Made by a program: the position numbers and the translations under genes
The notes under the pieces: model-generated
Databases searched by the model: none
What the model was told of the DNA's origin: nothing
Seen by the model: the letters and a program-made list of their open reading frames with translations, nothing else
In this document: piece by piece, positions 25,887 to 34,290 of the stretch
Layout: each line of letters opens with the position of its first letter
Position numbering within the stretch: the first letter of the stretch is position 1
Origin: Paenibacillus sp. H1-7
GTDB lineage: Bacteria > Bacillota > Bacilli > Paenibacillales > NBRC-103111
DNA length: 64,000 bases
Assembly (NCBI RefSeq): GCF_022354825.1
Contig: NZ_CP031168.1
Span: 1,055,501-1,119,500 of the forward strand
Reading direction: 5' to 3'

Positions 25887-25914
25887 TTGACCCTCCTTTA
25901 CTCTGGATGATAAT
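25887..25914 (+). promoter_or_regulatory. Promoter of the 44-residue peptide gene
   Basis: TTGACC (-35, 25887-25892), a 16-nt spacer and GATAAT (-10, 25909-25914). The start is predicted near 25921, giving a short leader with GGAGATG before the peptide ATG. Confidence 0.7.
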
Positions 25915-25952
25915 GTAAGATTAACCCCATTAAAGTTAAAGGAGATGTTCAT

Positions 25953-26087
25953 ATGTATCCAGCAAAACCTGCTATTAAAGAAATTGTAAAAGGATCCGGC
26001 TTTAAGAAAATTGATATTTTGCTTAAGGCTAGTGAGCAGCTGAGAACTTCCGCTTCTGCCACTACTGCTGTAGCTGCTGCAAAGTAA
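25953..26087 (+). CDS. 44-residue peptide, possible precursor or signalling peptide
   Basis: ATG to TAA encodes a basic peptide starting MYPAKPAIKEIVKGSGFKK, followed by an amphipathic helix (IDILLKASEQL) and a Ser/Thr/Ala-rich tail (RTSASATTAVAAAK). There is no signal peptide and no Cys. AAAGGAG lies 9-10 nt upstream. The gene has its own promoter and terminator, giving a transcript of about 240 nt, and stands 300 bp before a biosynthetic operon that includes an ATP-grasp ligase. It could be a ribosomal peptide precursor, a regulator, or a small stress peptide; the first is only an inference from position. Confidence 0.65.
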   Translation: MYPAKPAIKEIVKGSGFKKIDILLKASEQLRTSASATTAVAAAK

Positions 26088-26124
26088 GACTTTTCCGCAT
26101 AACTGGAAAATGCACGGCATGGAC

Positions 26125-26166
26125 AGGCTGATGACGATACGTTTCGTCTCGGCTTGTTTTTTGTTT
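26125..26166 (+). terminator. Terminator of the peptide gene
   Basis: AGGCTGA/TCGGCTT plus inner GACGA/TCGTC pairs, then GTTTTTTGTTT. Confidence 0.85.
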
Positions 26167-26270
26167 CTGCAGGTCTGCAGTATAAGAAATAATTTCCGGC
26201 TGGGTCAAAATGGGTTCGGACTACGTCTAAGTTACATGAAGGTCGTATAAAAAGATAGTACTTTCAGCTT

Positions 26271-26299
26271 TTGAGGTTTTCATTACAATAGAGTATAAC
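26271..26299 (+). promoter_or_regulatory. Promoter of the six-gene biosynthetic operon
   Basis: TTGAGG (-35) at 26271-26276, a 17-nt spacer and TATAAC (-10) at 26294-26299, about 85 nt before the first start codon. Confidence 0.55.
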
Positions 26300-26387
26300 A
26301 AGGTTCGACATGCTTGCTATGGCGTCATCATGGATTCCCTTCTTGGACAGAGCGTTCGGTAAGTCAGCATGGGGAGGTACAGACATT

Positions 26388-27380
26388 ATGCAAATCCGAA
26401 AGGTGAAAATACTAGGTTCCGGAAAATATATGCCCAAACGGGTCATCACAGCGCGGGAGATGGATGAATTGCTGGATGTTCCGGCCGGCTGGGTGGAGAA
26501 AAAATCGGACGTATTGCAGCGGCATTTCGTCGAGGATGAGACGGCTTCCCAGATGGGGGCATTCGCTGCCCAAGAAGCGTTGAAGCAGGCTGGACTGGCA
26601 TTCAGCGATATCGATTGTCTCGTCTGCACGAGCGGCACCATGGAGCAGCCGATTCCAAGTACGGCTTCCTTGATTCAAAGAGCGATGGGAGAAGATCACT
26701 CCGGGGTACCGTCCTTCGATATCAATTCGACCTGCCTCAGCTTCTTGACGGGCTTCGACGTCATGTCCTATATGGTCACATCGGGAAGATACCGGCGCGT
26801 TCTGCTTGTGGCAACCGAAATTGCTTCGGTCGGATTGAACTGGGCGCACAAAGAAAGTGCGGCACTGTTCGGCGACGGAGCGGCGGCTGTCGTGATCGGA
26901 CCCGCGGAGGAGCAGGAGAGCTCGCGCATTGTCTGCTCCGCGATGCAGACGTACAGCCAAGGAGCGCATTTGTCGCAAATCCGCGGCGGGGGAACGGGTG
27001 CGCACGCCCTGACCGAGCAGGAGGAGGCAGCGTTCCTGTTCGAGATGGACGGTCAAGGCATTTACAAAATGGCGTCCCGGATTCTGCCCGGCTTCGTCGC
27101 GTCCCTGCTGCAGCAGGCTTCGTGCGCGATGAAGGATATTCAACTGGTCGTCCCGCATCAAGGCAGCGCCATGGCAATGAGGCTGATCAGCCGCAAACTG
27201 GGCATATCGCAGGAGCAGCTTATGTTCATTACGCCGACGCATGGCAACACGATTGCCGCGTCCATTCCGATGGGGCTGCACGAAGCGATCAGGGAGCGGC
27301 GGATCGATAGGGGCTCAAGGGTGCTGCTGCTCGGAACGTCCGCAGGATTATCCGTCGGAGGGATGATCCTTGACTACTGA
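26388..27380 (+). CDS. Beta-ketoacyl-ACP synthase III-like condensing enzyme
   Basis: A 330-residue thiolase-fold enzyme. The Cys-His-Asn triad is visible: Cys116 in NSTCLSF, His257 in PHQGS and Asn287 in THGNT. The KAS III scaffold is otherwise normal (LFGDGAAAVVIG; C-terminal LLLGTSAGLSVGGMIL). GGGGAGGT precedes ATG 26388. Such stand-alone enzymes condense acyl thioesters (FabH-, OleA- or secondary-metabolite-type). It overlaps the ATP-grasp gene by 11 bp at the head of a coupled operon, so a specialised metabolite or unusual lipid is more likely than housekeeping fatty acid initiation (inference). Confidence 0.9.
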   Translation: MQIRKVKILGSGKYMPKRVITAREMDELLDVPAGWVEKKSDVLQRHFVEDETASQMGAFAAQEALKQAGLAFSDIDCLVCTSGTMEQPIPSTASLIQRAMGEDHSGVPSFDINSTCLSFLTGFDVMSYMVTSGRYRRVLLVATEIASVGLNWAHKESAALFGDGAAAVVIGPAEEQESSRIVCSAMQTYSQGAHLSQIRGGGTGAHALTEQEEAAFLFEMDGQGIYKMASRILPGFVASLLQQASCAMKDIQLVVPHQGSAMAMRLISRKLGISQEQLMFITPTHGNTIAASIPMGLHEAIRERRIDRGSRVLLLGTSAGLSVGGMILDY

Positions 27381-28635
27381 GGCGAGCCGGGATGAAGTGA
27401 GCGGGAGCAAGCGCGTTTTGCTCACCGGAGGCAGGGCGCCGGCGGCATTGGAGCTGGCCCGGCTGCTGGCGGCGGGAGGGCACGAGGTGTATATGGCCGA
27501 GAGCTGCCCGGAGCAGCTGTGCCGGCAGGCTAAGGATGTTCGGCGCAGTTACATCGTGCCCGAGCCAGCAGCCAATCCCAGGGCCTATGTGGATGCCCTG
27601 CTGCAAATCGTTCAAGCCGAGCGGATCGATTGGCTGGTGCCTACCTGCGAGGAGCTGTTTTATGTGGCGAGCGGGCTGGAGACGCTGAGCATCCATTGCC
27701 ATGTCTTCACGGAACCGCTCGATAAGCTGCGCCGTCTGCACAGCAAATGGGAGTTTATCCAGCTGGTGCTGCGGCTGGGCTTCACAGCTCCGCCGACGTA
27801 TTTGCTCACATCGCGTGAGGACGGCATCGAATTTATGAAGCGGGCGGAACGGCAAGCCGCCTCGACGGACGGAGCTTCAGGGAATGGGGGCACCCGCTGG
27901 GTGCTCAAACCGGTGTTTTCGAGATTTTCCAGCAAGGTCGTCATCACGGAGGCGCAAGGCAAAAAGGCTTTGTCTGCTGCGCTGCTGGATCGGCTTGACG
28001 CTTCCGAGGCTGTCCCATGGGTTGCCCAGCAATATGTTGCCGGGCAGGCCTTTTGCAGCTATAGTGTGGCGCATCAAGGACGGATTGCGGCCCATGCGGT
28101 CTATCCGGTCCGTTTTACAGCGGGACGGGGCGCTTGCATCAGCTTCGAGCCCGTCTCGCATCCGGGGATTGATCGATGGGTGGAGCGGTTTGTGCAGGCG
28201 GAGCGGTTCACGGGGCAAATCGCTTTCGACTTTATCGTTGATGAGGCGGGAGATATTTACCCGCTGGAATGCAACCCGAGAGCGACGAGCGGGATTCATC
28301 TGTTTCGGCCGGAGGACCGGTTGGATACGGCTTTTTTCCCGGAGCTTACGGAAGCGAAGCCGCCCATTGTGCCGCAACCATCTCGGAAGGCTATGATTTC
28401 CGTTGCGATGCTGGTTTATGGTATATTCGGGATTCGCTCGCGGGAGCGGCTGAAGCAATGGACGCAATATGTCGTACAAGGCCAAGATGCGGTGTACCGG
28501 TCGAACGATAGGAAGCCCTTCCGGCAGCAGTTTCGGCTGCTGTACTGGAACTGGAGAAAAGGCGTGCGCCGGCGAATCTCTATAATGGAAGCATCGACGC
28601 ACGATATCGAGTGGAACGGCGGTGAACTGAAATGA
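27370..28635 (+). CDS. ATP-grasp ligase
   Basis: A 421-residue ATP-grasp enzyme (carboxylate-amine/thiol ligase superfamily). An N-terminal preATP-grasp Rossmann segment (RVLLTGGRAPAALELARLL) is followed by the ATP-binding core (WVLKPVFSRFSSKVVIT; VAQQYVAGQAFCSYSVAHQG; FDFIVDEAGDIYPLECNPRATSG with the Mg-binding ECNPR). TTG 27370 is the start: GGAGGG lies 9-10 nt upstream, inside the end of the previous gene. Coupled translation with its neighbours implies a shared product. The acceptor and amine partners are unknown; activation of a carboxylate for amide or ester formation is the class reaction. Confidence 0.88.
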   Translation: MTTEASRDEVSGSKRVLLTGGRAPAALELARLLAAGGHEVYMAESCPEQLCRQAKDVRRSYIVPEPAANPRAYVDALLQIVQAERIDWLVPTCEELFYVASGLETLSIHCHVFTEPLDKLRRLHSKWEFIQLVLRLGFTAPPTYLLTSREDGIEFMKRAERQAASTDGASGNGGTRWVLKPVFSRFSSKVVITEAQGKKALSAALLDRLDASEAVPWVAQQYVAGQAFCSYSVAHQGRIAAHAVYPVRFTAGRGACISFEPVSHPGIDRWVERFVQAERFTGQIAFDFIVDEAGDIYPLECNPRATSGIHLFRPEDRLDTAFFPELTEAKPPIVPQPSRKAMISVAMLVYGIFGIRSRERLKQWTQYVVQGQDAVYRSNDRKPFRQQFRLLYWNWRKGVRRRISIMEASTHDIEWNGGELK

Positions 28636-29621
28636 AGGTGCTGGTCACCGGAGCGACGGGTTTTCTCGGCCGGCATCTCGCGCTTGCTTTGCATAAGCAG
28701 GGCCACGAGGTGACGGCAGCGGGAAGAAACGATACCATTGGCGAGGAACTAAGGCAGGAGGGCATTTCGTTCCTCCCATGCCATCTGGAGGATACGATAA
28801 GAACGGAGCAGAGCTGCGCCGGGCAGGACATGGTGTTCCATTGCGGAGCCATGTCGTCGCTGTGGGGCAGCTATCACGATTTTTACGACAGCAATGTGAC
28901 GGGGACGCGCAACATCGTTCGAGGTTGCCTGGCCCACGACGTGCAGCGTCTTATTTATGTATCCACGCCGAGCATTTATTTCGACTATACCGATCGTACG
29001 AATATACGCGAGTCGGCCCCGCTGCCCCGGAAGGCGGCGAATCTGTATGCGGAGACGAAACGGCTCGCGGAGCTGGAGATCGATAAAGCCTTTGTGAACG
29101 AAGGGCTTCCGGTCATTACGCTGCGCCCGCGTGCGATCTTCGGTCCAGGAGATCCGGCGATTGTCCCGCGATTAATCGAGGCGAACCGGCGGGGCAAGCT
29201 GCCGCTTATTAACGGCGGGCAGGTGGTTATCGATTTGACTTATATCGATAATTTGGTCGATGCGCTCTTATTGTGCATGACGGCTCCGGAATCGGTGTTC
29301 GGGCGGAAGTACAATATTACGAACGGGGAGCCGGTACGTTTTATCGATGTGCTGCAACACCTGTTCGAGCAGCTGGGAGAGCCGATGAGAGCGAAGCGCA
29401 TTCCTTATGCAGCCGCCTATACCGTCGCTTCGATAATGGAAGGCGTGGCCCGTATGACCGGCAGTGTGAAAGAGCCTCTGCTTACCCGCTACTCCGTCGG
29501 TTTGCTTGGCAAAACGCAGACGCTCGACATCTCGGCTGCGAGAGAACAGCTTGGATATGCTCCGCGACGTACGATCAGAGAAGGGATTGACTTGTATGTC
29601 GACTGGTACAAGCAGCAGTAA
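28632..29621 (+). CDS. NAD(P)-dependent epimerase/3-beta-hydroxysteroid dehydrogenase-like reductase
   Basis: A 329-residue extended SDR. The nucleotide-binding motif VTGATGFLGRHLALAL starts at residue 4; the catalytic Tyr-Lys pair is in YAETKRLAE near residue 139; the substrate region begins LRPRAIFGPGD. This subgroup includes OleD-like beta-keto acid reductases, which fits a role after the KAS III-like enzyme (family knowledge plus inference). It overlaps the ATP-grasp gene by 4 bp (ATGA) and the next gene by 26 bp. Confidence 0.88.
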   Translation: MKVLVTGATGFLGRHLALALHKQGHEVTAAGRNDTIGEELRQEGISFLPCHLEDTIRTEQSCAGQDMVFHCGAMSSLWGSYHDFYDSNVTGTRNIVRGCLAHDVQRLIYVSTPSIYFDYTDRTNIRESAPLPRKAANLYAETKRLAELEIDKAFVNEGLPVITLRPRAIFGPGDPAIVPRLIEANRRGKLPLINGGQVVIDLTYIDNLVDALLLCMTAPESVFGRKYNITNGEPVRFIDVLQHLFEQLGEPMRAKRIPYAAAYTVASIMEGVARMTGSVKEPLLTRYSVGLLGKTQTLDISAAREQLGYAPRRTIREGIDLYVDWYKQQ

Positions 29622-30468
29622 AGTACATACACGGTGTACCGTGCTCTCGGGAGGCTACTGCACGCACAAGGAATGGGTTACGATCCAGGGGGGAAGCAGC
29701 CGGACGGTACCGTTTCCTGCGCTGTTCGCGCTGATCGAGCATCCTCGCTTCGGCCCTGTCTTGTTCGATACCGGGTATACGGAACGTTTTTTTCAGGAGA
29801 CGGTACGCCTGCCTTATTCGTTATACCGCAGGATGACGCCGGTTTACTATACACCGCAAGACAGCGCGGCTTATCAGCTGCGGCAAAGGGGGATCGAACC
29901 GGAGGATGTGCGGATCATTATTTTGTCGCACTTCCACGCCGATCATATCGCGGGCGTACGGGATTTTCCCAACGCCGCTTTCGTCTATTTGCAGGAAGCT
30001 TACGATGCGGTACGCTTCCGTTCAGGCTGGAGCGCAGTGCTCGCCGGTTATTTGCCCGGGCTGCTGCCGGACGATTTCGAGACCCGTTCCCGGCCTATAG
30101 ACGAGAGCCGTCTGGCGGAGCTTCCGCCGGATTTTCCATTCAGGCGGGGGATGGATCTGTTCGGCGACGGCAGCGTCATTGCCGTCGATGTGCCTGGCCA
30201 CGCCGCAGGCCAGATCGGCATCCTGCTGTCGACCGGGAGCGGCTACATTTTCCTGTGCGCGGACGCCGTTTGGAGCAGCCGTGCCTTTCGCGAACGGCGG
30301 CCGCCTCATTGGCTGGCCGGCATTATTATGTCGAGCCGCAGCGAATACATGAAGAGCTTCGATAATATTGTTCAAGTCCATAAGCGGTATCCGGAGCTGC
30401 AGATTATTCCGTCGCATTGCAGCGAAGTATGGGGATCGCTTGCTCAAGGCGGTGATGACGGCACATGA
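29596..30468 (+). CDS. Metallo-beta-lactamase-fold hydrolase
   Basis: A 290-residue MBL-fold protein with the zinc motif SHFHADHIAG (about residues 112-121), further His in DVPGHAAGQIG, and an Asp in LCADAVW. Quorum-quenching lactonases and other hydrolases share this layout (HxHxDH). AAGGGA precedes ATG 29596, which lies inside the 3' end of the reductase gene. In this operon it may hydrolyse a thioester, lactone or ester intermediate. Substrate unknown. Confidence 0.88.
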   Translation: MSTGTSSSKVHTRCTVLSGGYCTHKEWVTIQGGSSRTVPFPALFALIEHPRFGPVLFDTGYTERFFQETVRLPYSLYRRMTPVYYTPQDSAAYQLRQRGIEPEDVRIIILSHFHADHIAGVRDFPNAAFVYLQEAYDAVRFRSGWSAVLAGYLPGLLPDDFETRSRPIDESRLAELPPDFPFRRGMDLFGDGSVIAVDVPGHAAGQIGILLSTGSGYIFLCADAVWSSRAFRERRPPHWLAGIIMSSRSEYMKSFDNIVQVHKRYPELQIIPSHCSEVWGSLAQGGDDGT

Positions 30469-31817
30469 TCGGGAAGCTGATCTTGATCTGGTATTATCTC
30501 TTGACCCGGTGGCGTTCTAGAACGGCAGCGTCCCGGGAGGTAGTGGAGCGCCGGCAGGAGCGGCGCATCCGGCGCCATCTTCGGTTCGTGCGCAAGCGCT
30601 CGGCCTTTTATAGGGAGCACTGGGGCGAGCTATCCGATGCGCAGTGGCGGCAGTTTCCGATCATCGAGAAGCTGGAGATGATGGAGCAGTTCGACCGGCT
30701 GAACACGGCCGGTGTGGGCAAGGACGAGGCCTTTGCGCTGGCGCTTGCGGCCGAGCAAAGCCGAGACTTCACCCCGACGATCGGCTCGGTTACGGTCGGG
30801 CTGTCGTCGGGAACCTCCGGCAACCGCGGACTGTTTCTCGTCAGCGGGCGCGAGAGGATGGCATGGGCCGGCATCATGCTGGCCAAGGTGCTGCCCCGCT
30901 CGCTGCTTCATGCGGAGCGGGTCGCTTTTTTCCTGCGTGCCGACAGCAACCTGTACGGCAGCGTGGGCAGCCGCAGGCTGCAGTTCGCGTTCTACGATAT
31001 GCTCCAGCCTCTGGCTGAGCATATCGTGAACTTGAACCGGCAGCAGCCTACGATCGTGGCTGCGCCGCCTTCGATGCTGCGCGCTCTGGCGGAGGCGCAG
31101 CAGGACGGGCGGCTGCGGCTCGGGCCCCGGCCGCGCAGGATCATCTCGGTCGCCGAGGTGCTCGATCCGCTGGATCGCGTCACGATTGAGGCGGCCTTCG
31201 GGCAATCCGTACATCAAATTTATCAATGTACGGAAGGGTTTATCGCAAGCACATGCAAGTATGGTACACTGCATGTGAACGAGGATATTGTCGTCGTCCA
31301 GAAGGAAGTCTTGGACGACGGCTTGCGCAAGTTCGTGCCGATCGTCACGGACTTGTCGCGGACGACGCAGCCGATTGTACGGTATCGGCTGAACGATATT
31401 TTGACCGAGCGGGCGGAGCCCTGCCCGTGTGGCTCGGCGTATATGGCCCTTGAGCGTATTGAAGGGCGGTGTGACGATCTGTTTTATTTTCACAGCTTGG
31501 CGGATCGGCAGCTGGTTCTGGTCTATCCCGACTTTATTACCCGGGTGATCATATCGTCGGCTCCGGACGTGGCGGAGTATAAGGTTGTACAGCACGCTCC
31601 GGCTGCTGTGGAGGTTTCGATCCGGCTAAAGCAGGAGCAACAGCAAGGGCATGCGATTAGTTCTTCGAGAGAGAAGGTACAGCGGCAAATTTTCGATTCG
31701 ATTCAACAATTATGCGATAAGTTAGGTTGTGAGGCGCCGCACTTGGAGTTTAGCGAGCTTCATCATGAACCGGGTCTCAGGAAGCTGCGGCGGGTGGAAA
31801 GACGTTTTCAACCTTAA
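30465..31817 (+). CDS. Adenylate-forming enzyme (F390-synthetase/PaaK-like)
   Basis: A 450-residue protein of the phenylacetate-CoA ligase/coenzyme F390 synthetase-like group of ANL enzymes. The P-loop-like LSSGTSGNRGLFLVS lies near residue 112, YQCTEGFIASTC near 252 and QPIVRYRLNDI near 305. A Cys-containing segment, EPCPCGSAY, near 320 is typical of this subgroup. It overlaps the MBL gene by 4 bp. It would activate a carboxylate as an adenylate for transfer to a thiol or amine. Together with the ATP-grasp ligase it gives the operon two carboxylate-activating enzymes. Confidence 0.87.
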   Translation: MIGKLILIWYYLLTRWRSRTAASREVVERRQERRIRRHLRFVRKRSAFYREHWGELSDAQWRQFPIIEKLEMMEQFDRLNTAGVGKDEAFALALAAEQSRDFTPTIGSVTVGLSSGTSGNRGLFLVSGRERMAWAGIMLAKVLPRSLLHAERVAFFLRADSNLYGSVGSRRLQFAFYDMLQPLAEHIVNLNRQQPTIVAAPPSMLRALAEAQQDGRLRLGPRPRRIISVAEVLDPLDRVTIEAAFGQSVHQIYQCTEGFIASTCKYGTLHVNEDIVVVQKEVLDDGLRKFVPIVTDLSRTTQPIVRYRLNDILTERAEPCPCGSAYMALERIEGRCDDLFYFHSLADRQLVLVYPDFITRVIISSAPDVAEYKVVQHAPAAVEVSIRLKQEQQQGHAISSSREKVQRQIFDSIQQLCDKLGCEAPHLEFSELHHEPGLRKLRRVERRFQP

Positions 31818-31832
31818 CGAAAGAAAGGCGGC

Positions 31833-32747
31833 ATGAACGGTTTGGTACAGCGTAGGGACGAAAGGCTGGAATCGGGCAACGGCGGCAGACCTGTTGCTTT
31901 CATAACGGGGGCATCGAGCGGCTTCGGGCTGTTGATTGCATTGGAGCTGGCAAGGAAAGGGTATCGGGTCATTGCTGCTATGCGTGATATTTCCAACAGC
32001 GGATTGCTGACGCTGCGTGCCCGAGAAGGCGGGCTTGAGGGGCTTATTGAATGCCTGACTCTCGATGTAACGGACCGTCAGGCGATCCAGGATGCTGCGA
32101 ACTACGTGATCGGTACCTATGAGAGGGTCGACGTTCTGGTCAACAATGCCGGCATGGCGATTGGCGGCTGCATCGAAGAGATCCCGATGGACGACTGGGA
32201 GAAGCAGATGGAGGTCAACTTCTTTGGTGTCGTTGCCATGACGAGAGCATTTCTGCCCCTTATGCGTGAGCAGCGCCACGGCAAAATTATTATGATCAGC
32301 AGCATCAGCGGGAGAATGGGCTTTCCGGGCTATGGCCCTTATGCCGCCTCGAAGTTCGCCGTCGAGGGCTTTAGCGAATCGCTGCGCCTCGAAATGCTGC
32401 CGTTCGGCGTCCATGTTGTTCTGGTTGAGCCCGGCGCTTACCGGACCGATATATGGTCCAAAGGGTTCCGGCATATGGATTCCCGGCAATCGGAGCGGTC
32501 GCCCTACAGCCGATTTTTGGCGGCGGTTCTCCGCTATTCACACCATACCGCTCAAAATGCCGACGACCCTCAAGATGTTGCCCGCGCCGTCGGGCGGATA
32601 GTACTATCCCAGTATCCACGGCTCAGGTATCCGTTAGGCAAAGGGGCGGCTCTTACCATTCTGGGCAAGACGATGCTGCCTTGGAAGTGGTTCGAGCGTA
32701 TCTTGCTGCGGGAGCTGGAAAAGGAAGCGGGAAGAACTGAACCTTGA
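31833..32747 (+). CDS. Short-chain dehydrogenase/reductase
   Basis: A 304-residue classical SDR: cofactor motif TGASSGFG near residue 27, NNAG near 105, and the catalytic Ser-Tyr-Lys set in ISSISGRMGFPGYGPYAASKFAVEG (about 155-180). A C-terminal extension of some 60 basic residues is longer than in the core family. AAAGGCGG precedes ATG 31833, 15 bp after the adenylate-forming gene, making it the last gene of the operon. It probably reduces a keto group on the product. Confidence 0.9.
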   Translation: MNGLVQRRDERLESGNGGRPVAFITGASSGFGLLIALELARKGYRVIAAMRDISNSGLLTLRAREGGLEGLIECLTLDVTDRQAIQDAANYVIGTYERVDVLVNNAGMAIGGCIEEIPMDDWEKQMEVNFFGVVAMTRAFLPLMREQRHGKIIMISSISGRMGFPGYGPYAASKFAVEGFSESLRLEMLPFGVHVVLVEPGAYRTDIWSKGFRHMDSRQSERSPYSRFLAAVLRYSHHTAQNADDPQDVARAVGRIVLSQYPRLRYPLGKGAALTILGKTMLPWKWFERILLRELEKEAGRTEP

Positions 32748-32859
32748 CCGGTGGAATATCCGAAACCGCAATGGATGAAGGTCTTCTCGAAAGATTTGAA
32801 TGGAGTAGAGCGTCTTTACGAGGAAGCTGAAGCATTCCATGAGCCCCGCTGCTTGGCAG

Positions 32860-33745
32860 CTGTAAGCCGGAAAAACAGTCTTACAGCTCACCAAAATGCG
32901 AAAACGTTAGCTGTAAGTCGGAAAAACCGTCTTACGAAGGGCTCAAAGCCCTGAATGCCTCACCTCTCTACAGCTGTAAGCCGGAAAAACCGTCTTACGA
33001 AGGGCTCAATGCCTTGAATGCCTCACCGCCCTACAGCTGTAAGATGGAAAAACCGTCTTACAGCCCACCAAAATGCGAAAACGTTAGCTGTAAGTCGGAA
33101 AAACCGTCTTACGAAAGGCTCAATGCCTTGAATGCCTCACCTCTCTACAGCTATAAGTCGCAAAAACCGTCTTACAGCCCACCAAAATGCGAAAACGTTA
33201 GCTGTAAGCCGGAAAAACCGTCTAACGAAGGGCTTAAAGCCCTGAATGCCTCCGCCCTACAGCTGTAAGATGGAAAAACCGTCTTACAGCCCACCAAAAT
33301 GCGAAAACGTTAGCTGTAAGTCGGAAAAACCGTCTTACGAAGGGCTCAAAGCCCTGAATGCCTCACTTCTCTACAGCTTTAAGCCTGAAAAACCGTCTTA
33401 CAGCCCACCAAAATGCGAAAACTTTGGCTTTAAGCCTGAAAAACCGTCTTACGAAGAGCTCAAAGCCCTGAATGGCTCACCTCTCTACAGCGATAAGCCT
33501 GAAAAACCGCCTTACAGCCCACCAAAATGCGAAAACGTTAGCTGTAAGTCGGAAAAACCATCATACGAAGGGCTCAAAGCCCTGAATGCCTTACCGCCCT
33601 ACAGCTGTAAGCCGGAAAAACCGCCTTACAGCCCACCAAAATGCGAAAACGTTAGCTTAAGCCGGAAAAACCGTCTTACGAAGGGCTCAAAGCCCTGAAT
33701 GCCTCACTTCTCTACAGCTGTAAGCCGGAAAAACCGCCTTACAAC
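32860..33745. repeat. Array of 16 hairpin repeats with two alternating unit types
   Basis: Each unit begins with GTAAGNCGG-AAAAA-CCGTCTTAC, a 9-bp hairpin with one internal mismatch. Unit A (about 63 nt) adds a second hairpin, GGGCT-CAA-AGCCC, and TGAATGCCTCACC. Unit B (about 50 nt) adds AGCCCACCAAAATGCGAAAACGTT. The order is B, A, A, then strict B-A alternation, period about 114 bp, ending in B. Later units are diverged (TTTAAGCCTG, ATAAGTCGC). Small deletions near 33246 and 33655 shift the frame, so the array is not one coding region. No unique spacers are present. Confidence 0.85.
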
Positions 33746-33980
33746 TCTCCCTTTTCGCCACATGTGCCTGTTACTGCCTAGCTGTTACGTCTCTCCTTTG
33801 ATCCACACTCAGATCCACCCTCTGATCCCCATCTGCCGACAAAACCGCCCTACTCGCTGTTAATGAGGAGTAAGCCGGCTAATCCACCTACAAGGAAACC
33901 ACCTCCCTCACCCCAGCCCAATACAGTAATCCACCCCAGCTCAACATGATCTGCACATCCTTTTTTCCCCTCAAAAGGAC

Positions 33981-34013
33981 GCTCCCCTATGACTGGGAGC
34001 AGGCCCTTTTTTT
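33981..34013 (+). terminator. Terminator upstream of the tRNA-like RNA region
   Basis: GCTCCC-CTATGACT-GGGAGC followed by AGGCCC and a run of seven T. Confidence 0.75.
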
Positions 34014-34078
34014 CCGTCCCTATTTCCAGTCGTAATACTTTCACCATGTTCGCGAGCGCCGAAATAAGCGATCATAAT

Positions 34079-34166
34079 AACAGGTTCATGCACGGAAGGC
34101 GAACCCGAGGCAGGGACTTCGTACCGTCCCGCAGTGCAGGCACAAACTATGTGCATGTATGCTGTT
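34079..34166 (+). ncRNA. Structured RNA, 5' three-hairpin domain
   Basis: AACAG (34079-34083) can pair with CTGTT (34162-34166), closing a domain of three hairpins: GGTTC/GAACC, GGGAC/GTCCC (34113-34117 with 34126-34130) and GCACA-AACTA-TGTGC (34140-34154). There is no credible coding frame. It sits directly 5' of the tRNA-like module and may be part of the same transcript. Confidence 0.45.
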
Positions 34167-34168
34167 TG

Positions 34169-34290
34169 CCCGATCCGGCAAGGATCTTCCCATTGAAGGG
34201 GTTCGACTCCCCATCGTGAAGAACGATAGCTCAGGGTAGAGCACTCGACTTTTAATCGAGCGGATATTTCAACTCTAAGACCGGATCTGG
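34169..34290 (+). ncRNA. Circularly permuted tRNA-like RNA module (bacterial Y RNA-like)
   Basis: An outer helix GATCCGG/CCGGATC (34172-34178 with 34281-34287, extended by CC/GG) encloses tRNA elements in permuted order. First comes a T arm, GGGG-TTCGACT-CCCC (34198-34212). Next is an acceptor-like helix closed by a loop, ATCGT-GAAGA-ACGAT (34213-34227). Then come a D arm, GCTC-AGGGTA-GAGC (34229-34242), and an anticodon arm, CTCGA-CTTTTAA-TCGAG (34244-34260), anticodon UUU as in tRNA-Lys. The T loop keeps TTCGA and the D loop keeps GG. No CCA end is possible because the acceptor is a closed hairpin. Bacterial Y RNAs of the YrlA type carry a tRNA-mimicking module; a slipin gene lies 300 bp downstream. 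A decayed tRNA-Lys remnant is the alternative. Confidence 0.6.

Noticed and set aside
26388..32747. A standard Ole olefin/beta-lactone cluster
   Set aside because: The OleB-type alpha/beta hydrolase and a true OleC are missing; an ATP-grasp ligase and MBL protein are present instead.
32751..33698. Open frames across the hairpin array (for example 33014-33268 and 33246-33698)
   Set aside because: The frame changes at small deletions between units, no ribosome sites precede them, and conservation follows hairpin pairing rather than codons.
32860..33745. CRISPR array
   Set aside because: Units are contiguous and near-identical throughout, with no unique spacers and no cas genes.
34223..34275. 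Ordinary tRNA-Lys (UUU) gene
   Set aside because: D and anticodon arms are good, but no T arm or 3' acceptor strand follows; the T arm lies upstream instead.
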